A stretch of 64,000 nucleotides of DNA. Origin: CANLBN01 sp034111645 (GTDB lineage: Bacteria; Pseudomonadota; Gammaproteobacteria; Pseudomonadales; Cellvibrionaceae). Position numbers and translations under genes: made by a program. The notes under the pieces are model-generated. The model worked only from the letters and a program-made list of their open reading frames with translations, did no database searches and was not told where the DNA came from. This document shows positions 1 through 10,289 of this stretch, in pieces (the stretch's first letter is position 1; each line of letters starts with the position of its first letter). The stretch lies in NCBI GenBank assembly GCA_034111645.1, contig JAWUWW010000031.1:55743-119742 (forward strand), given 5' to 3'.

Positions 1-162
1 CCAAAAACATTATTTCATAAACACTCAAAACGAGTTCTTTTATACAGTTTAGACGGTATTTTATATTTCACATGGGTAAAATGAAGTCTTCATGTTAATA
101 TTAAAATTAATTTCTAACATTGATCAAAATATAACTAATTATTAAAGAAGTAGCTGATTCCG

Positions 163-417
163 ATGCCTAAACAATCGCCACAAGCAGCAAAAACACTCGA
201 TTTTGAAGAGTCGCTTAATACTCTCGATGGCTTAGTCAACCAATTAGAAGCCGGTGAGCTATCCCTAGAAGAATCATTAGCTGCTTTTGAAAAAGGTGTT
301 AACTTAACACGACAATGCCAACAGCATTTGAGCAATGCCGAGAAAAAGGTCTCGATGCTTGTTGGTAAAGACGATGACCTACAATTAGTCGACTTCGACT
401 CGCCTGAAAGTAATTAA
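163..417 (+). CDS. xseB: exodeoxyribonuclease VII small subunit
   Basis: Small subunit of exodeoxyribonuclease VII, a cytoplasmic nuclease that degrades single-stranded DNA to oligonucleotides; several XseB copies bind one large XseA subunit, which is not in this window. The 84-residue length is typical. The family core is visible: DFEESLNTLDGLVNQLEAGE (about residues 13-32), then the LSLEESLAAFEKG helix and a terminal QCQQHLSNAEKKV helix. It is the first gene of the common xseB-ispA-dxs order, with 17 nt between its stop and ispA, so the two are probably co-transcribed. The ATG at 163 gives the expected short N-terminus. No strong ribosome binding site is seen. Confidence 0.95.
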   Translation: MPKQSPQAAKTLDFEESLNTLDGLVNQLEAGELSLEESLAAFEKGVNLTRQCQQHLSNAEKKVSMLVGKDDDLQLVDFDSPESN

Positions 418-434
418 TTTTAGGTACACTCCAC

Positions 435-1346
435 ATGTCATCCTTTAATGAATTTGGCCAACAATATCGTGATCGCGTTAATAATTCCTTAGTTAAAAGG
501 CTTAATGATGTAGATCAGCTTAACCCTCGCCTAATTGAAGCAATGAAGTATAGCTTGCTTGGTGGCGGCAAACGTGTACGTCCACTATTAGTTTATGGTG
601 CGGCACTGGCTGTTGGAAGATGCTCTGATTTAACAGATGCAGTTGCCTGTGCGATAGAGTCTATTCACGCATATAGCCTTATTCATGACGACCTTCCCGC
701 TATGGATGACGATGATTTACGTCGTGGTCAACCCACTTGCCACGTTAAATTTGATGAAGCGACAGCGATTTTGGCAGGTGACGCGTTGCAGGCAATCGCC
801 TTTGAATGGCTTAGTTCGCCACTACTTATAAATAAAGAAATAAAGACGCATGAATCGCTAGCCAAACAATTGCAGTGCGTTCAAATATTAGCTAAGGCAA
901 GCGGTTGCTTGGGTATGGTAGCTGGTCAGGCGATAGATTTAGCGGCAATCAACCAAACCTTGACCATTGAGCAGCTCAGTAAAATGCATAGTCTAAAAAC
1001 AGGAGCTCTTATCAGTGCCAGTATCTACTTAGGTGCATTATCAACAAACACTGCTAGCGAGCCTCAATTAAGAGCACTGACGGAATTTGCCAAAGCTATT
1101 GGCCTTGCCTTTCAAGTTCAAGACGATATCCTTGACGTGACAACAGATACCAATACACTAGGTAAACGGCAAGGAGCAGATATTGCTCATAATAAGCCTA
1201 CTTTTACCTCTTTACTGGGTATACAAGGCGCTCAGAATAAAGTTAACTCGCTGTATAACGAGGCGTTGGAAGCTTTATGCGATTTTGGAGAAAATGCAAA
1301 CCATTTACGTGACCTTGCAACGTATATTATTAAAAGAAACTTTTAA
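435..1346 (+). CDS. ispA: farnesyl diphosphate synthase (polyprenyl synthetase)
   Basis: Short-chain trans-prenyltransferase condensing IPP with DMAPP and GPP to farnesyl diphosphate, the precursor of undecaprenyl phosphate and quinone side chains; cytoplasmic. The 303 residues fit the family. Substrate-binding signatures are visible: GGGKRVRP (43-50), the first Asp-rich motif DDLPAMDDDD (85-94) and the second motif QVQDDILD (227-234). It lies between xseB and dxs, so precursor-forming and chain-forming steps are linked. The downstream gap to dxs is 194 nt, long enough for dxs to have its own promoter. Chain length (C15 versus C20) is inferred from operon context rather than proven by residues. 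Confidence 0.95.
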   Translation: MSSFNEFGQQYRDRVNNSLVKRLNDVDQLNPRLIEAMKYSLLGGGKRVRPLLVYGAALAVGRCSDLTDAVACAIESIHAYSLIHDDLPAMDDDDLRRGQPTCHVKFDEATAILAGDALQAIAFEWLSSPLLINKEIKTHESLAKQLQCVQILAKASGCLGMVAGQAIDLAAINQTLTIEQLSKMHSLKTGALISASIYLGALSTNTASEPQLRALTEFAKAIGLAFQVQDDILDVTTDTNTLGKRQGADIAHNKPTFTSLLGIQGAQNKVNSLYNEALEALCDFGENANHLRDLATYIIKRNF

Positions 1347-1540
1347 ATCATTATAAAAACAATATTAAGACAGTTAAGCATCCATCAAGATATTGCTTTT
1401 ATCAGTTTTTATAACTGTTGTTTAACTGCTGTTTTAACTATTCTTTTATTACTCAAAACTCTACAATGACGGCCCTATTAATACATACTCAATAGGCAAA
1501 TTAGCCTCTTATAGATTTACGGTTTACATATCAAATCATC

Positions 1541-3469
1541 ATGTTAAGTGAAATACCGCTAGTTAGACCAAATACACCGCTACTGGACACTATTAATTTT
1601 CCAGAGGATTTACGTGGTCTCGACGAACAGCAACTGCCAAAAGTAGCCCTCGAAATACGTGAATATCTACTCTACTGCATTGGTCAAACTGGTGGTCATT
1701 TTGGTGCAGGCCTTGGTGTTGTCGAGCTAACACTAGCACTTCATTATGCTTACAACACACCCAACGATAGATTAGTCTGGGATGTAGGTCATCAAACCTA
1801 TCCCCACAAAGTATTAACCGGTCGACGCGATCAAATGCTCTCTATACGCAAATATAAAGGTTTATCGGGGTTTCCAAAGCGCGCTGAGAGTCCATATGAT
1901 ACTTTTGGAGTGGGCCATTCGAGCACGTCTGTAAGTGCGGCCTTAGGTATGGCTTTAGGTGACAATCTAGCGGGTAAAGCTAATAAGCATATTGCTGTGA
2001 TTGGTGATGGTGCAATGACTGCCGGAATGGCATTTGAAGCGCTCAATCACGCTGCTCATTCGGGTGAGGACTTATTGGTAATTCTCAATGACAACAATAT
2101 GTCGATATCGCCGAACGTAGGCGGTCTTGCCACTTATTTCTCAAAAATATGGGCCAGTGAGTTTTATAATGGCCTACGCGAAAACAGCAAACGCGTACTG
2201 ACAAAAATACCTCGCGCCTGGGAGGCTGCTCGTCGAACCGAAGAACATGTTAAAGGTTTAGTATCCCCTGGAACCTTATTTGAAGAAATGGGTTTTAACT
2301 ATGTTGGCTTAATAGACGGACATGATCTGCCAACTTTGGTCAGTTATCTGAATAAACTTCAAAAAATCAAAGGCCCAAAATTACTGCATATTTTAACCCA
2401 AAAAGGCAAAGGCTTTGCTCCCGCTGAGGCCGATCCTGTCGGTTATCATGCGTTAAATAAATTAGAGCCTAAATCACCACTTAGTATTGCAAACGTAAAA
2501 ACTTCTAAACCTGCACCAAAATATCAAGATGTATTTGGGCAGTGGTTGTGTGATATGGCGGCTGAGGATGAGCGCTTAATTGGCATCACTCCGGCAATGT
2601 GTGAAGGCTCTGGCATGGTTGAATTTGCCGCGCAATATCCCGAGCGCTATCACGACGTAGCTATTGCCGAGCAACATGCCGTTACATTAGCAGCGGGTAT
2701 TGCTTGCGCAAAACAAAAACCCGTTGTTGCTATTTATTCTACTTTTTTGCAGCGCGCGTATGATCAACTAATTCATGATGTTGCACTACAAAATCTCGAT
2801 GTTACCTTTGGTATAGATCGTGCCGGAATTGTTGGCGAAGACGGCCCAACGCATGCAGGAAGCTTTGATATAAGTTTTTTGCGCTGCATACCTAATATGA
2901 TTATTGCAACACCTAGCGATGAAAATGAGTGTCGCCAGCTATTATTTAGCGCTTATCAATTTGAAGGGCCTGCGGCAGTTCGTTATCCAAGAGGAAAAGG
3001 CTTGGGCGTAGTAATAGATAAAGAAATGAAAAGCTTGACCATTGGTAAAGGCTATAAAGTTCGTGAAGGTCATGAGATTGCTATTATAAACTTTGGGCCA
3101 TTACTTCCCGCCGCTATAACTGCCGCAGAATCATTAAATGCAACAGTTTGTGATATGCGCTGGGCGAAGCCACTAGATCACGAGTTGATTGAACAAATAG
3201 CAAAGTCGCATAAATTAATTGTGACTCTTGAAGAAAACAGTATTGCGGGAGGAGCGGGTAGTGGTGTCACTGAATATCTTTCAGCTCAAGGAATTCTACT
3301 ACCAACACTTCACTTAGGTTTACCTGATCGTTATATCGATCATGGAAAACGAGAAAAAATTCTCGCAGCTATTGGTTTGGATGCAAGAGGCATAGAAAAA
3401 TCAATTAAGCAACGCATGCTATTAATAGATAAAACAAATAATACATCTTTAACTCAAAAAGTATTTTAA
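1541..3469 (+). CDS. dxs: 1-deoxy-D-xylulose-5-phosphate synthase
   Basis: Thiamine-diphosphate enzyme joining pyruvate and glyceraldehyde 3-phosphate into DXP, the entry step of the MEP pathway; DXP also feeds thiamine and pyridoxal synthesis. At 642 residues it is slightly longer than the usual ~620 because of a longer C-terminal tail. Visible: GGHFGAGLG near residue 51 with the conserved His, the ThDP/Mg motif GDGAMTAGMAFEALNHA from 155, NDNNMSIS near 183, and the catalytic Glu in DVAIAEQHAVT (about E377). The transketolase C-terminal domain follows. The ATG at 1541 gives a normal N-terminus. The 194 nt upstream are AT-rich; no clear promoter was identified there. Confidence 0.97.
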   Translation: MLSEIPLVRPNTPLLDTINFPEDLRGLDEQQLPKVALEIREYLLYCIGQTGGHFGAGLGVVELTLALHYAYNTPNDRLVWDVGHQTYPHKVLTGRRDQMLSIRKYKGLSGFPKRAESPYDTFGVGHSSTSVSAALGMALGDNLAGKANKHIAVIGDGAMTAGMAFEALNHAAHSGEDLLVILNDNNMSISPNVGGLATYFSKIWASEFYNGLRENSKRVLTKIPRAWEAARRTEEHVKGLVSPGTLFEEMGFNYVGLIDGHDLPTLVSYLNKLQKIKGPKLLHILTQKGKGFAPAEADPVGYHALNKLEPKSPLSIANVKTSKPAPKYQDVFGQWLCDMAAEDERLIGITPAMCEGSGMVEFAAQYPERYHDVAIAEQHAVTLAAGIACAKQKPVVAIYSTFLQRAYDQLIHDVALQNLDVTFGIDRAGIVGEDGPTHAGSFDISFLRCIPNMIIATPSDENECRQLLFSAYQFEGPAAVRYPRGKGLGVVIDKEMKSLTIGKGYKVREGHEIAIINFGPLLPAAITAAESLNATVCDMRWAKPLDHELIEQIAKSHKLIVTLEENSIAGGAGSGVTEYLSAQGILLPTLHLGLPDRYIDHGKREKILAAIGLDARGIEKSIKQRMLLIDKTNNTSLTQKVF

Positions 3470-3513
3470 GATGTTTTTTGCCTTTAAAAATCACACGGCT
3501 TCCATATAACTAA

Positions 3514-4299
3514 TTATTCAGCCTCATCATCATTCTTCTTAGCTACCTTATTGCCTTCATCTGCTTCGCCCATCTTCCAATAGCTGCTCGCGTAAATTTG
3601 ACCCCGATTGATAGATAGATTTTTTTCAGCAAAAGTTTCTTTAAAATAACGCCGCAAACCTCTCATTGCATCAAACTCACTAGCCACCCAAATATGTGGC
3701 GCGCCATCCAACCATTTAATTTTTTTAACGGCATCGATCAAGATCGAATTTTTCTGGCTTGGCTGAGCATTTATAACCCAATGTATATTGATGTCCTTGG
3801 GAGCATTGATTGGATATTTATCGGCCTCGGTTAATATTTCTAAGACAACATGACCTTTGGCATTTGCTGGAAGCTGTTCAATATTAGCACTAATAGCAGG
3901 GAGTGCCGTCATATCACCCGCAAGAAAAAACCAGTCAGCGTCTCTATCGATTAATTTTGTCGGACCAGGACCATCAATAGTAATTTGCTCACCAATCTCA
4001 ACATTTTGTGCCCAACTAATAGCCGGACCACTGTGTTCGCCTTTTAACGCGGCATTATTAACATCGTGAACAACAAAATCTAAGGTTAGCTCTAAACTCG
4101 ACAAATCAAACTTTCTAATAGTATAGGTGCGCTTTGTCGGTTTATCGCTATTGGATACGAACAATAACTTTACGTAAGCACTTTCTTGTCCCTCAGGAAA
4201 ATCTTTTAGCTCCTCTCCCGTCAGAATTATTCGCAACATATTTGGCGTTAAGTCATACTTTTTTTTAACGGCCACATTACGTAATTTACGCTCAGACAT
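3514..4299 (-). CDS. siderophore-interacting FAD/NAD(P)H reductase family protein
   Basis: Resembles the siderophore-interacting protein (ViuB/SIP) family of cytoplasmic flavoreductases that release iron by reducing ferric-siderophore complexes. The 261 residues show an N-terminal FAD-binding barrel with the signature RTYTIR (57-62) and HSGPAISWAQN, then GDMTALPAI (nucleotide-domain start), WVASEFDAMRGLRRY and the terminal SSYWKMGEADEGN block typical of this family. The tail after about 248 is charged and low in complexity. No siderophore biosynthesis or receptor genes lie nearby. It is convergent with dxs (44 nt gap). The physiological electron donor and ferric substrate cannot be read from sequence. 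Confidence 0.85.
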   Translation of the reverse strand: MSERKLRNVAVKKKYDLTPNMLRIILTGEELKDFPEGQESAYVKLLFVSNSDKPTKRTYTIRKFDLSSLELTLDFVVHDVNNAALKGEHSGPAISWAQNVEIGEQITIDGPGPTKLIDRDADWFFLAGDMTALPAISANIEQLPANAKGHVVLEILTEADKYPINAPKDINIHWVINAQPSQKNSILIDAVKKIKWLDGAPHIWVASEFDAMRGLRRYFKETFAEKNLSINRGQIYASSYWKMGEADEGNKVAKKNDDEAE

Positions 4300-4335
4300 T
4301 TTAAATCCACCTGGTTAGCAAAAAATTTAACTCAT

Positions 4336-4360
4336 AAAAAAAGGCCATCAGGCCTTTTTT
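4336..4360 (-). terminator. rho-independent terminator after gltD
   Basis: A-tract, GGCC, loop ATCA, GGCC and a run of six T form a compact symmetric hairpin with A and T flanks. It sits about 30 nt past the gltD stop and works on paper in either direction. It most likely ends the gltBD transcript before the reductase gene. Confidence 0.8.
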
Positions 4361-4389
4361 CTATCAATAATTGAAGATTAAAAAAGCGC

Positions 4390-5808
4390 TTAAATATCTA
4401 AATAATCTAAAATTCCATCAGCGGCTTCTCGACCTTCCCATATGGCAGTTACCACTAGATCCGATCCGCGCACCATGTCTCCACCAGCAAATACTTTTTT
4501 ATTAGTAGTTTGGAACTTGTACTTTTGTTTCTCTGGCGCCACCACCCCGCCCCAATTGTTGATATCTACTTTATTATCAGCAAACCAATCTTGAGGATTA
4601 GGGTTGAATCCAAAGGCAACTATAACAACATCAGCAGGAATAATTTCTTCACTGCCTTCAATAGGCTCTGGTTTTCTTCGACCATTTTTATCGGCATCAC
4701 CAAGCTTGGTTTTAATAACCTTAATGCCCTCAACCTTACCATCACCTACTATTTCTATTGGTTGACGATTAAATAAGAACTTAACACCTTCTTCACGAGC
4801 ATTAACAACTTCTCGGCGAGAACCCGGCATATTTTCTTCATCACGTCGATATGCACAACTCACACTCGCAGCACCTTGACGAATAGAGGTTCGATTACAA
4901 TCCATAGCCGTATCGCCACCCCCAAGTACTACTATACGCTGGCCTTCTACGCTAATAAAATCCGCAGGGTCTTTTTCAAAACCCATATTACGATTAACAT
5001 TTGCTACTAAAAATGGCAGCGCATCATAAACGCCCGGAAGATTTTCACCGGGAAATCCGCCCTTAAGATATTCGTATGCACCCATCCCCATAAATACAGC
5101 ATCATATTCTTCGAGAAGCTCAGCCATTGAAATGTCTTTGCCCACTTCTGTATTTAATCGGAACTCAATACCCATTTCTGTAAAGATGTCTCGACGAAGA
5201 GTCATTACCGATTTTTCTAATTTGAATTCGGGAATACCAAACGTTAATAAACCACCAATTTCAGGATATTTATCAAATACTACGGGTTTTACACCATTGC
5301 GAACCAGTACATCAGCACAGCCAATACCTGCAGGACCAGCGCCGATGACAGCTACTTTTTTATCAGTCCAAGTGACGTTAGACATATCGGGCTTCCAGCC
5401 CATTGCAAATGCCGTATCGGTAATATATTTTTCTGCATTACCAATTGTAACCGCGCCAAAGCCATCATTTAGCGTACAAGCACCTTCACAGAGCCTGTCT
5501 TGAGGACACACTCGACCACAGACTTCGGGCAAAGAATTTGTCTGATGACTTAATTCTGCTGCTTCAAAAATATTACCTTCTGAAACCAACTTTAACCAAT
5601 TGGGAATTAAATTATGTACAGGACATTTCCATTCACAATACGGATTACCACAGTCTAGACAACGATCTGATTGATCTTCAACTACATTGGTCGTGAAGGG
5701 ATTATAAATTTCAACAAATTGATGGGTACGTGACTCCATCTCCTTTTTTTCAGGATCTTGGCGCGGCACCTCTAAAAATTGAAAATCATTATGTAATCGT
5801 TGCGTCAT
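4390..5808 (-). CDS. gltD: glutamate synthase (NADPH) small subunit
   Basis: Beta subunit of NADPH-dependent glutamate synthase (GOGAT). It takes electrons from NADPH via FAD and passes them through iron-sulfur clusters to the GltB subunit. The 472 residues match the family. N-terminal cysteine clusters are visible: C50, C53, C58, C62 in CLDCGNPYCEWKCP, and a second set in VCGRVCPQDRLCEGACTL. Two dinucleotide folds follow: VIGAGPAGIGCADVLVRNG (FAD, about 154) and VVLGGGDTAMDC (NADPH, about 290). The C-terminal FAGGDMVRGSDLVVTAIWEG is the usual FAD contact. It follows gltB by 41 nt in one operon, and a terminator lies downstream. Confidence 0.97.
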   Translation of the reverse strand: MTQRLHNDFQFLEVPRQDPEKKEMESRTHQFVEIYNPFTTNVVEDQSDRCLDCGNPYCEWKCPVHNLIPNWLKLVSEGNIFEAAELSHQTNSLPEVCGRVCPQDRLCEGACTLNDGFGAVTIGNAEKYITDTAFAMGWKPDMSNVTWTDKKVAVIGAGPAGIGCADVLVRNGVKPVVFDKYPEIGGLLTFGIPEFKLEKSVMTLRRDIFTEMGIEFRLNTEVGKDISMAELLEEYDAVFMGMGAYEYLKGGFPGENLPGVYDALPFLVANVNRNMGFEKDPADFISVEGQRIVVLGGGDTAMDCNRTSIRQGAASVSCAYRRDEENMPGSRREVVNAREEGVKFLFNRQPIEIVGDGKVEGIKVIKTKLGDADKNGRRKPEPIEGSEEIIPADVVIVAFGFNPNPQDWFADNKVDINNWGGVVAPEKQKYKFQTTNKKVFAGGDMVRGSDLVVTAIWEGREAADGILDYLDI

Positions 5809-5849
5809 AAATCCACCTATTTATTTACTTATCTCTTATCTAATACACC

Positions 5850-8800
5850 TTAAGCGACAGCTTCTTCCACCTTCGTATTTTCAAGCAATTGCTCTACTGA
5901 TACCGTTTTAGGCTTAACCAACCAAAATTGCTTGACGGTACGCTCAAAATTATCCAATAAATACTGTCCCCAACGACTATTAGTTTCTTCGACGAAGATT
6001 TCTATAATTTGTCGCAATTGCTGTACGTGTGGTGAACCCCGATTAATTCGATGTATATCAATTAATTCTGGATTATATTTTTTACGGAAACTCTTATCTT
6101 GATCATATACATAAGCGGAGCCACCGGTCATACCAGCACCAAAGTTAACACCAGTATCACCTAAAATAGTGACGCGACCGCCGGTCATATATTCACAACA
6201 GTGATCGCCGCTACCTTCGACCACAACATGCGCACCTGAATTACGCACAGCAAAGCGCTCACCCGCGCGACCTGCTGCAAATAATTGCCCACCAGTCGCA
6301 CCATACAAACAAGTATTTCCCATGATGCTTGTCTCTTGACTCTTAAAGTTAGAGCCTGCGGGAGGCCTAATAACAATTTTACCTCCAGCCATACCTTTGC
6401 CGACGTAATCGTTGGCATCACCATCGAGATATAAGTTAAGTCCACCGGCATTCCAGACACCGAAACTTTGACCTGCGATGCCCGTTAAATTGACGGTCAA
6501 GGGATTATTCGACATGCCATCATTGCCATAGAGCCTTGCTATTTCACCCGATAAACGAGCACCAATAGAGCGATCGCAATTGGTGACATTATAGCTATAT
6601 TGACCCCCACTTTTAGCATTAATTGAAGGTAGCATATCGACCACCATTCTCTCTGCCATTTCACCCTTATCGAAGGGTGTGTTTTTATCAACCTGACAAA
6701 ATTGAGGCTTAGATTGTAAAAACTCATCGGTATGAATAATGGGCTTCAAATCTAATTGTTTTTGCTTAGCTGTCACGCCTTCGATTTGCTCGAGTAGGTC
6801 GACGCGTCCGATCAACTCCTGAAGCGTGCGAACGCCCAAACTTGCCAGCCATTGGCGAGTTTCTTCTGCAATAAAGCGGAAGAAATTCATTGCCATCTCG
6901 ACGGTGCCTTTATAGTGCTCGGAACGAAGGTCATCTCGCTGCGTTGCAACACCTGTCGCACAATTATTGAGGTGACAGATACGCAAGTACTTACAACCCA
7001 AGACAATCATAGGACCTGTGCCGAAGCCAAAACTTTCAGCGCCTAAAATGGCTGCTTTGATGACGTCTAGTCCGGTTTTCAAGCCACCATCTGCCTGGAT
7101 GCGAACTTTATGACGCAAATCATTTGCACATAAGGTTTGGTGCGTCTCGCTTAAGCCAAGCTCCCAAGGCGACCCTGCATAACGAATAGATGTCAGTGGA
7201 CTAGCGGCAGTACCGCCGTCGTAGCCAGATATTGTAATGAGATCGGCATAAGCTTTAGTTACGCCCGCAGCAATTGTCCCGACGCCTGGACGAGAGACTA
7301 ATTTAACTGAGATAAGAGCTTTGGGATTAACTTGTTTTAAGTCAAAAATAAGCTGAGCTAAATCCTCAATTGAATAAATATCGTGGTGTGGCGGTGGCGA
7401 AATAAGTGTCACTCCTGGCACTGAATAGCGAAGACGGGCAATTAATGCATTGACCTTGCCACCGGGTAGTTGACCGCCTTCGCCAGGCTTAGCACCCTGT
7501 GCAATTTTAATCTGGATGACTTCTGCGTTGACCAAATAGTGTGGCGTCACACCAAAACGACCCGAGGCAACCTGTTTAATTTTTGAGTTGCGAACAGTGC
7601 CATAGCGAGCAGGGTCTTCTCCGCCCTCACCACTATTTGAGCGCCCGCCTAAACGATTTTGCGCCTCGGCTAGAGCCTCGTGAGCCTCTGGAGAAAGAGC
7701 ACCTAACGACATTCCTGCAGTATCGAAGCGTTTAACAATTGCCTCGAGCGGTTCAACGTCATCAAGCTTGATAGGGGTTACATTGTCAGAGAGCTTAAGC
7801 AGATCTCTGAGCGTTGCAATTGGACGAGTATTAATGAGGTCTGCAACACTTTGCCAATCGGCAAAGTCGCCACTTCGAACGGCTTTATGCATACCTTGCA
7901 CAACGTCTGGGTTGTATGCATGGTATTCTTGTCCGTGAACATATTTTAATAAGCCACCGGGAGAAATAGGCTTACGTTTTTTCCAAGCCTCACTTGCCAA
8001 TGCTTTTTGATCTTGCTCAATATCGATAAAGGTTGCGCCTTTAATACGATTACTTGTTCCTGGAAAGCAGAGCTTAACCACACTGTCATCCAGACCGATA
8101 GCTTCAAATAATTGAGCACCACGATAAGAAGCAACGGTTGAAATACCCATTTTAGACAATATTTTTAAAATGCCCTTATCGATTCCTTTGTAGTATTTTT
8201 GATAGGCAAGTACTTTATCCATGACTATCTCACCAGTCCAAATCATATCGTTGATCAAACTGTAGCTAAGATAAGGATAAATAGCCGTTGCGCCAAAACC
8301 GATTAACGCGCACATATGATGAGAGTCGCGTGCTGTTGCTGTCTCTACGATAATATTCATATCGCAGCGCATGCCTTCTTCGATTAGTCGATGATGAACC
8401 GCTCCAACCGCAAGCAATGCAGGGATAGGCAACTGACCTTCAACTAAATTCTTATCGCTCAATATCAAGAACACGGTACCGGAGCGCACAGCCGCAATTG
8501 CCGCATCAACAATGGCAACAATTGCTTGCTCCAGTGTTGTCTGAGCAGGTGAATATTGTAGCGTTAGTTCGCGCTTGGGATAACGTGCATGCTCACCCAC
8601 TAACTCGTGAAAAGTAGCGGAAGTAAGAATAGGCGACTGCAAAATAATGCGATTAGCATGCTCTGGCGTCTCGGTATACACCGAAAGCTCTCGACCCAAG
8701 CATGTCTCTAAAGACATCACAATAGCTTCGCGAAGAGGATCTATAGGCGGGTTAGTTACTTGGGCAAATTGCTGTCTAAAATAATCATAAATAGAGCGTG

Positions 8801-10289
8801 GCTTTTCTGAAAGAACTGCCATTGGGGTATCATCACCCATAGAACCAACAGCCTCTTGGGCTGTTTCAACTAATGGGCGCAACACTTGCGTGCGCTCTTC
8901 TGTAGAAACAAGATATTGCTTCATATAAGTATTCAATAAATCTCCTTGAATACCCTCTATAGCAACTTCTTCTACATCAATGGTCTTCGCATTTTCTTCG
9001 AGCCATTGCTTGTAAGGTTTGCTTGATTTCAACTGCTCATCAATATCCGCAGTGTGATAAAGCATACCCGTTTCGGTATCAACTGACAGAATTTGACCTG
9101 GTCCTAGGCGACCTTTAGAAACAACTTGCTCTGGAGTGTATCCATGCACACCGATTTCAGAGGCAACAGTAATAATATCATCGTCAGTAATAACCCAACG
9201 AGATGGACGTAAACCATTGCGATCAAGAGTACATACTGCATATCGACCATCGGTAATAACCAATCCAGCAGGGCCATCCCAAGGCTCGATATGCATTGAG
9301 TTATATTCATAAAATGCACGTAAATCTTTATCAATTGTTGGGATGTTTTGCCATGCAGGTGGCACTAACATACGAATTGCACGATGCAAATCCATGCCAC
9401 CAACTTGTAAAAGCTCAAGCATATTATCCAGACTTGATGAGTCTGAGCCCGAGCGATTGACCATTGGCGCTAGTATTTGCGGGTTTGGTAATAAATCACA
9501 AACAAATTTCGGAGTCCGAGCCGTTGCCCAGTTACGGTTGCCCTGTACGGTATTGATCTCACCGTTGTGAGCCAGCATTCTAAATGGCTGAGCCAATGGC
9601 CAGCGCGGCATTGTATTAGTTGAAAAGCGCTGATGGAAAACACAAATCGCTGTCTCTACCTCAGGATTTGCTAAATCGGGGAAGAAGCGCGGTAAATCTA
9701 CCGGCATCATTAGGCCCTTGTATGACACAATTTTAGGGCTCAAGCTTGCCACATAAAACAAGTCATCATTGCGTAATTGCTTGTTAGCATCACGTCTTGC
9801 AATCAAAAGCTTGGCTGCAAATTCTGCCTCTGAAAGATGTTCAGGCTGATTTATAAAAACTTGCTTAAACTTTGGCACGCTAGCCAATGCAATTGGGCCG
9901 AGACAATCACTATTAGTAGGTACGTCTCGCCACGCGACGACGGGAATACCTTCTTTTGCCATGGATTCTTCAAATACACCGATGGCTTTTTGCGACGCGG
10001 CTTCACCTTGGCCAAACATGATAGCGCCAACACCGTAGTATTTTGCAAGCTCTACACCAGAATCAGCTAAAACGACCTTGCGGAAAAATTTATCTGGTTT
10101 TTGGAGAAGTAAGCCACATCCATCACCAGTTTTTCCGTCAGAAGCAATACCACCACGATGGGTCATGCATGTTAATGACTCAATGGCTTTTTCTAGCAAA
10201 CTGTGGGCAGGTTTACCCTTTAACTGAGCAATTAAACCAAAGCCACAGTTATCTTTAAATTCGTCTAAGCTGTAGAGGCCCTTCTGCAT
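5850..10289 (-). CDS. gltB: glutamate synthase (NADPH) large subunit
   Basis: Alpha subunit of GOGAT: it hydrolyses glutamine in an N-terminal class II amidotransferase domain and channels ammonia to 2-oxoglutarate on FMN, giving two glutamates. It is the core ammonium-assimilation enzyme with glutamine synthetase. The 1479 residues are normal. The nucleophile should be Cys15 (DNCGFG) after removal of a 14-residue propeptide, followed by THRGG and GDGCGLLLQKPD. The central domain precedes the FMN/synthase domain (roughly 800-1170) with SPPPHHDIYSIEDLAQLI and the 3Fe-4S cysteines in CKYLRICHLNNC. The C-terminal GXGXG beta-helix has several G-rich repeats. First gene of gltBD. Confidence 0.98.
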   Translation of the reverse strand: MQKGLYSLDEFKDNCGFGLIAQLKGKPAHSLLEKAIESLTCMTHRGGIASDGKTGDGCGLLLQKPDKFFRKVVLADSGVELAKYYGVGAIMFGQGEAASQKAIGVFEESMAKEGIPVVAWRDVPTNSDCLGPIALASVPKFKQVFINQPEHLSEAEFAAKLLIARRDANKQLRNDDLFYVASLSPKIVSYKGLMMPVDLPRFFPDLANPEVETAICVFHQRFSTNTMPRWPLAQPFRMLAHNGEINTVQGNRNWATARTPKFVCDLLPNPQILAPMVNRSGSDSSSLDNMLELLQVGGMDLHRAIRMLVPPAWQNIPTIDKDLRAFYEYNSMHIEPWDGPAGLVITDGRYAVCTLDRNGLRPSRWVITDDDIITVASEIGVHGYTPEQVVSKGRLGPGQILSVDTETGMLYHTADIDEQLKSSKPYKQWLEENAKTIDVEEVAIEGIQGDLLNTYMKQYLVSTEERTQVLRPLVETAQEAVGSMGDDTPMAVLSEKPRSIYDYFRQQFAQVTNPPIDPLREAIVMSLETCLGRELSVYTETPEHANRIILQSPILTSATFHELVGEHARYPKRELTLQYSPAQTTLEQAIVAIVDAAIAAVRSGTVFLILSDKNLVEGQLPIPALLAVGAVHHRLIEEGMRCDMNIIVETATARDSHHMCALIGFGATAIYPYLSYSLINDMIWTGEIVMDKVLAYQKYYKGIDKGILKILSKMGISTVASYRGAQLFEAIGLDDSVVKLCFPGTSNRIKGATFIDIEQDQKALASEAWKKRKPISPGGLLKYVHGQEYHAYNPDVVQGMHKAVRSGDFADWQSVADLINTRPIATLRDLLKLSDNVTPIKLDDVEPLEAIVKRFDTAGMSLGALSPEAHEALAEAQNRLGGRSNSGEGGEDPARYGTVRNSKIKQVASGRFGVTPHYLVNAEVIQIKIAQGAKPGEGGQLPGGKVNALIARLRYSVPGVTLISPPPHHDIYSIEDLAQLIFDLKQVNPKALISVKLVSRPGVGTIAAGVTKAYADLITISGYDGGTAASPLTSIRYAGSPWELGLSETHQTLCANDLRHKVRIQADGGLKTGLDVIKAAILGAESFGFGTGPMIVLGCKYLRICHLNNCATGVATQRDDLRSEHYKGTVEMAMNFFRFIAEETRQWLASLGVRTLQELIGRVDLLEQIEGVTAKQKQLDLKPIIHTDEFLQSKPQFCQVDKNTPFDKGEMAERMVVDMLPSINAKSGGQYSYNVTNCDRSIGARLSGEIARLYGNDGMSNNPLTVNLTGIAGQSFGVWNAGGLNLYLDGDANDYVGKGMAGGKIVIRPPAGSNFKSQETSIMGNTCLYGATGGQLFAAGRAGERFAVRNSGAHVVVEGSGDHCCEYMTGGRVTILGDTGVNFGAGMTGGSAYVYDQDKSFRKKYNPELIDIHRINRGSPHVQQLRQIIEIFVEETNSRWGQYLLDNFERTVKQFWLVKPKTVSVEQLLENTKVEEAVA

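Noticed and set aside
1..162. Possible gene end or RNA upstream of xseB
   Set aside because: AT-rich with no extended frame on either strand and no stable stem; only a promoter for xseB is expected.
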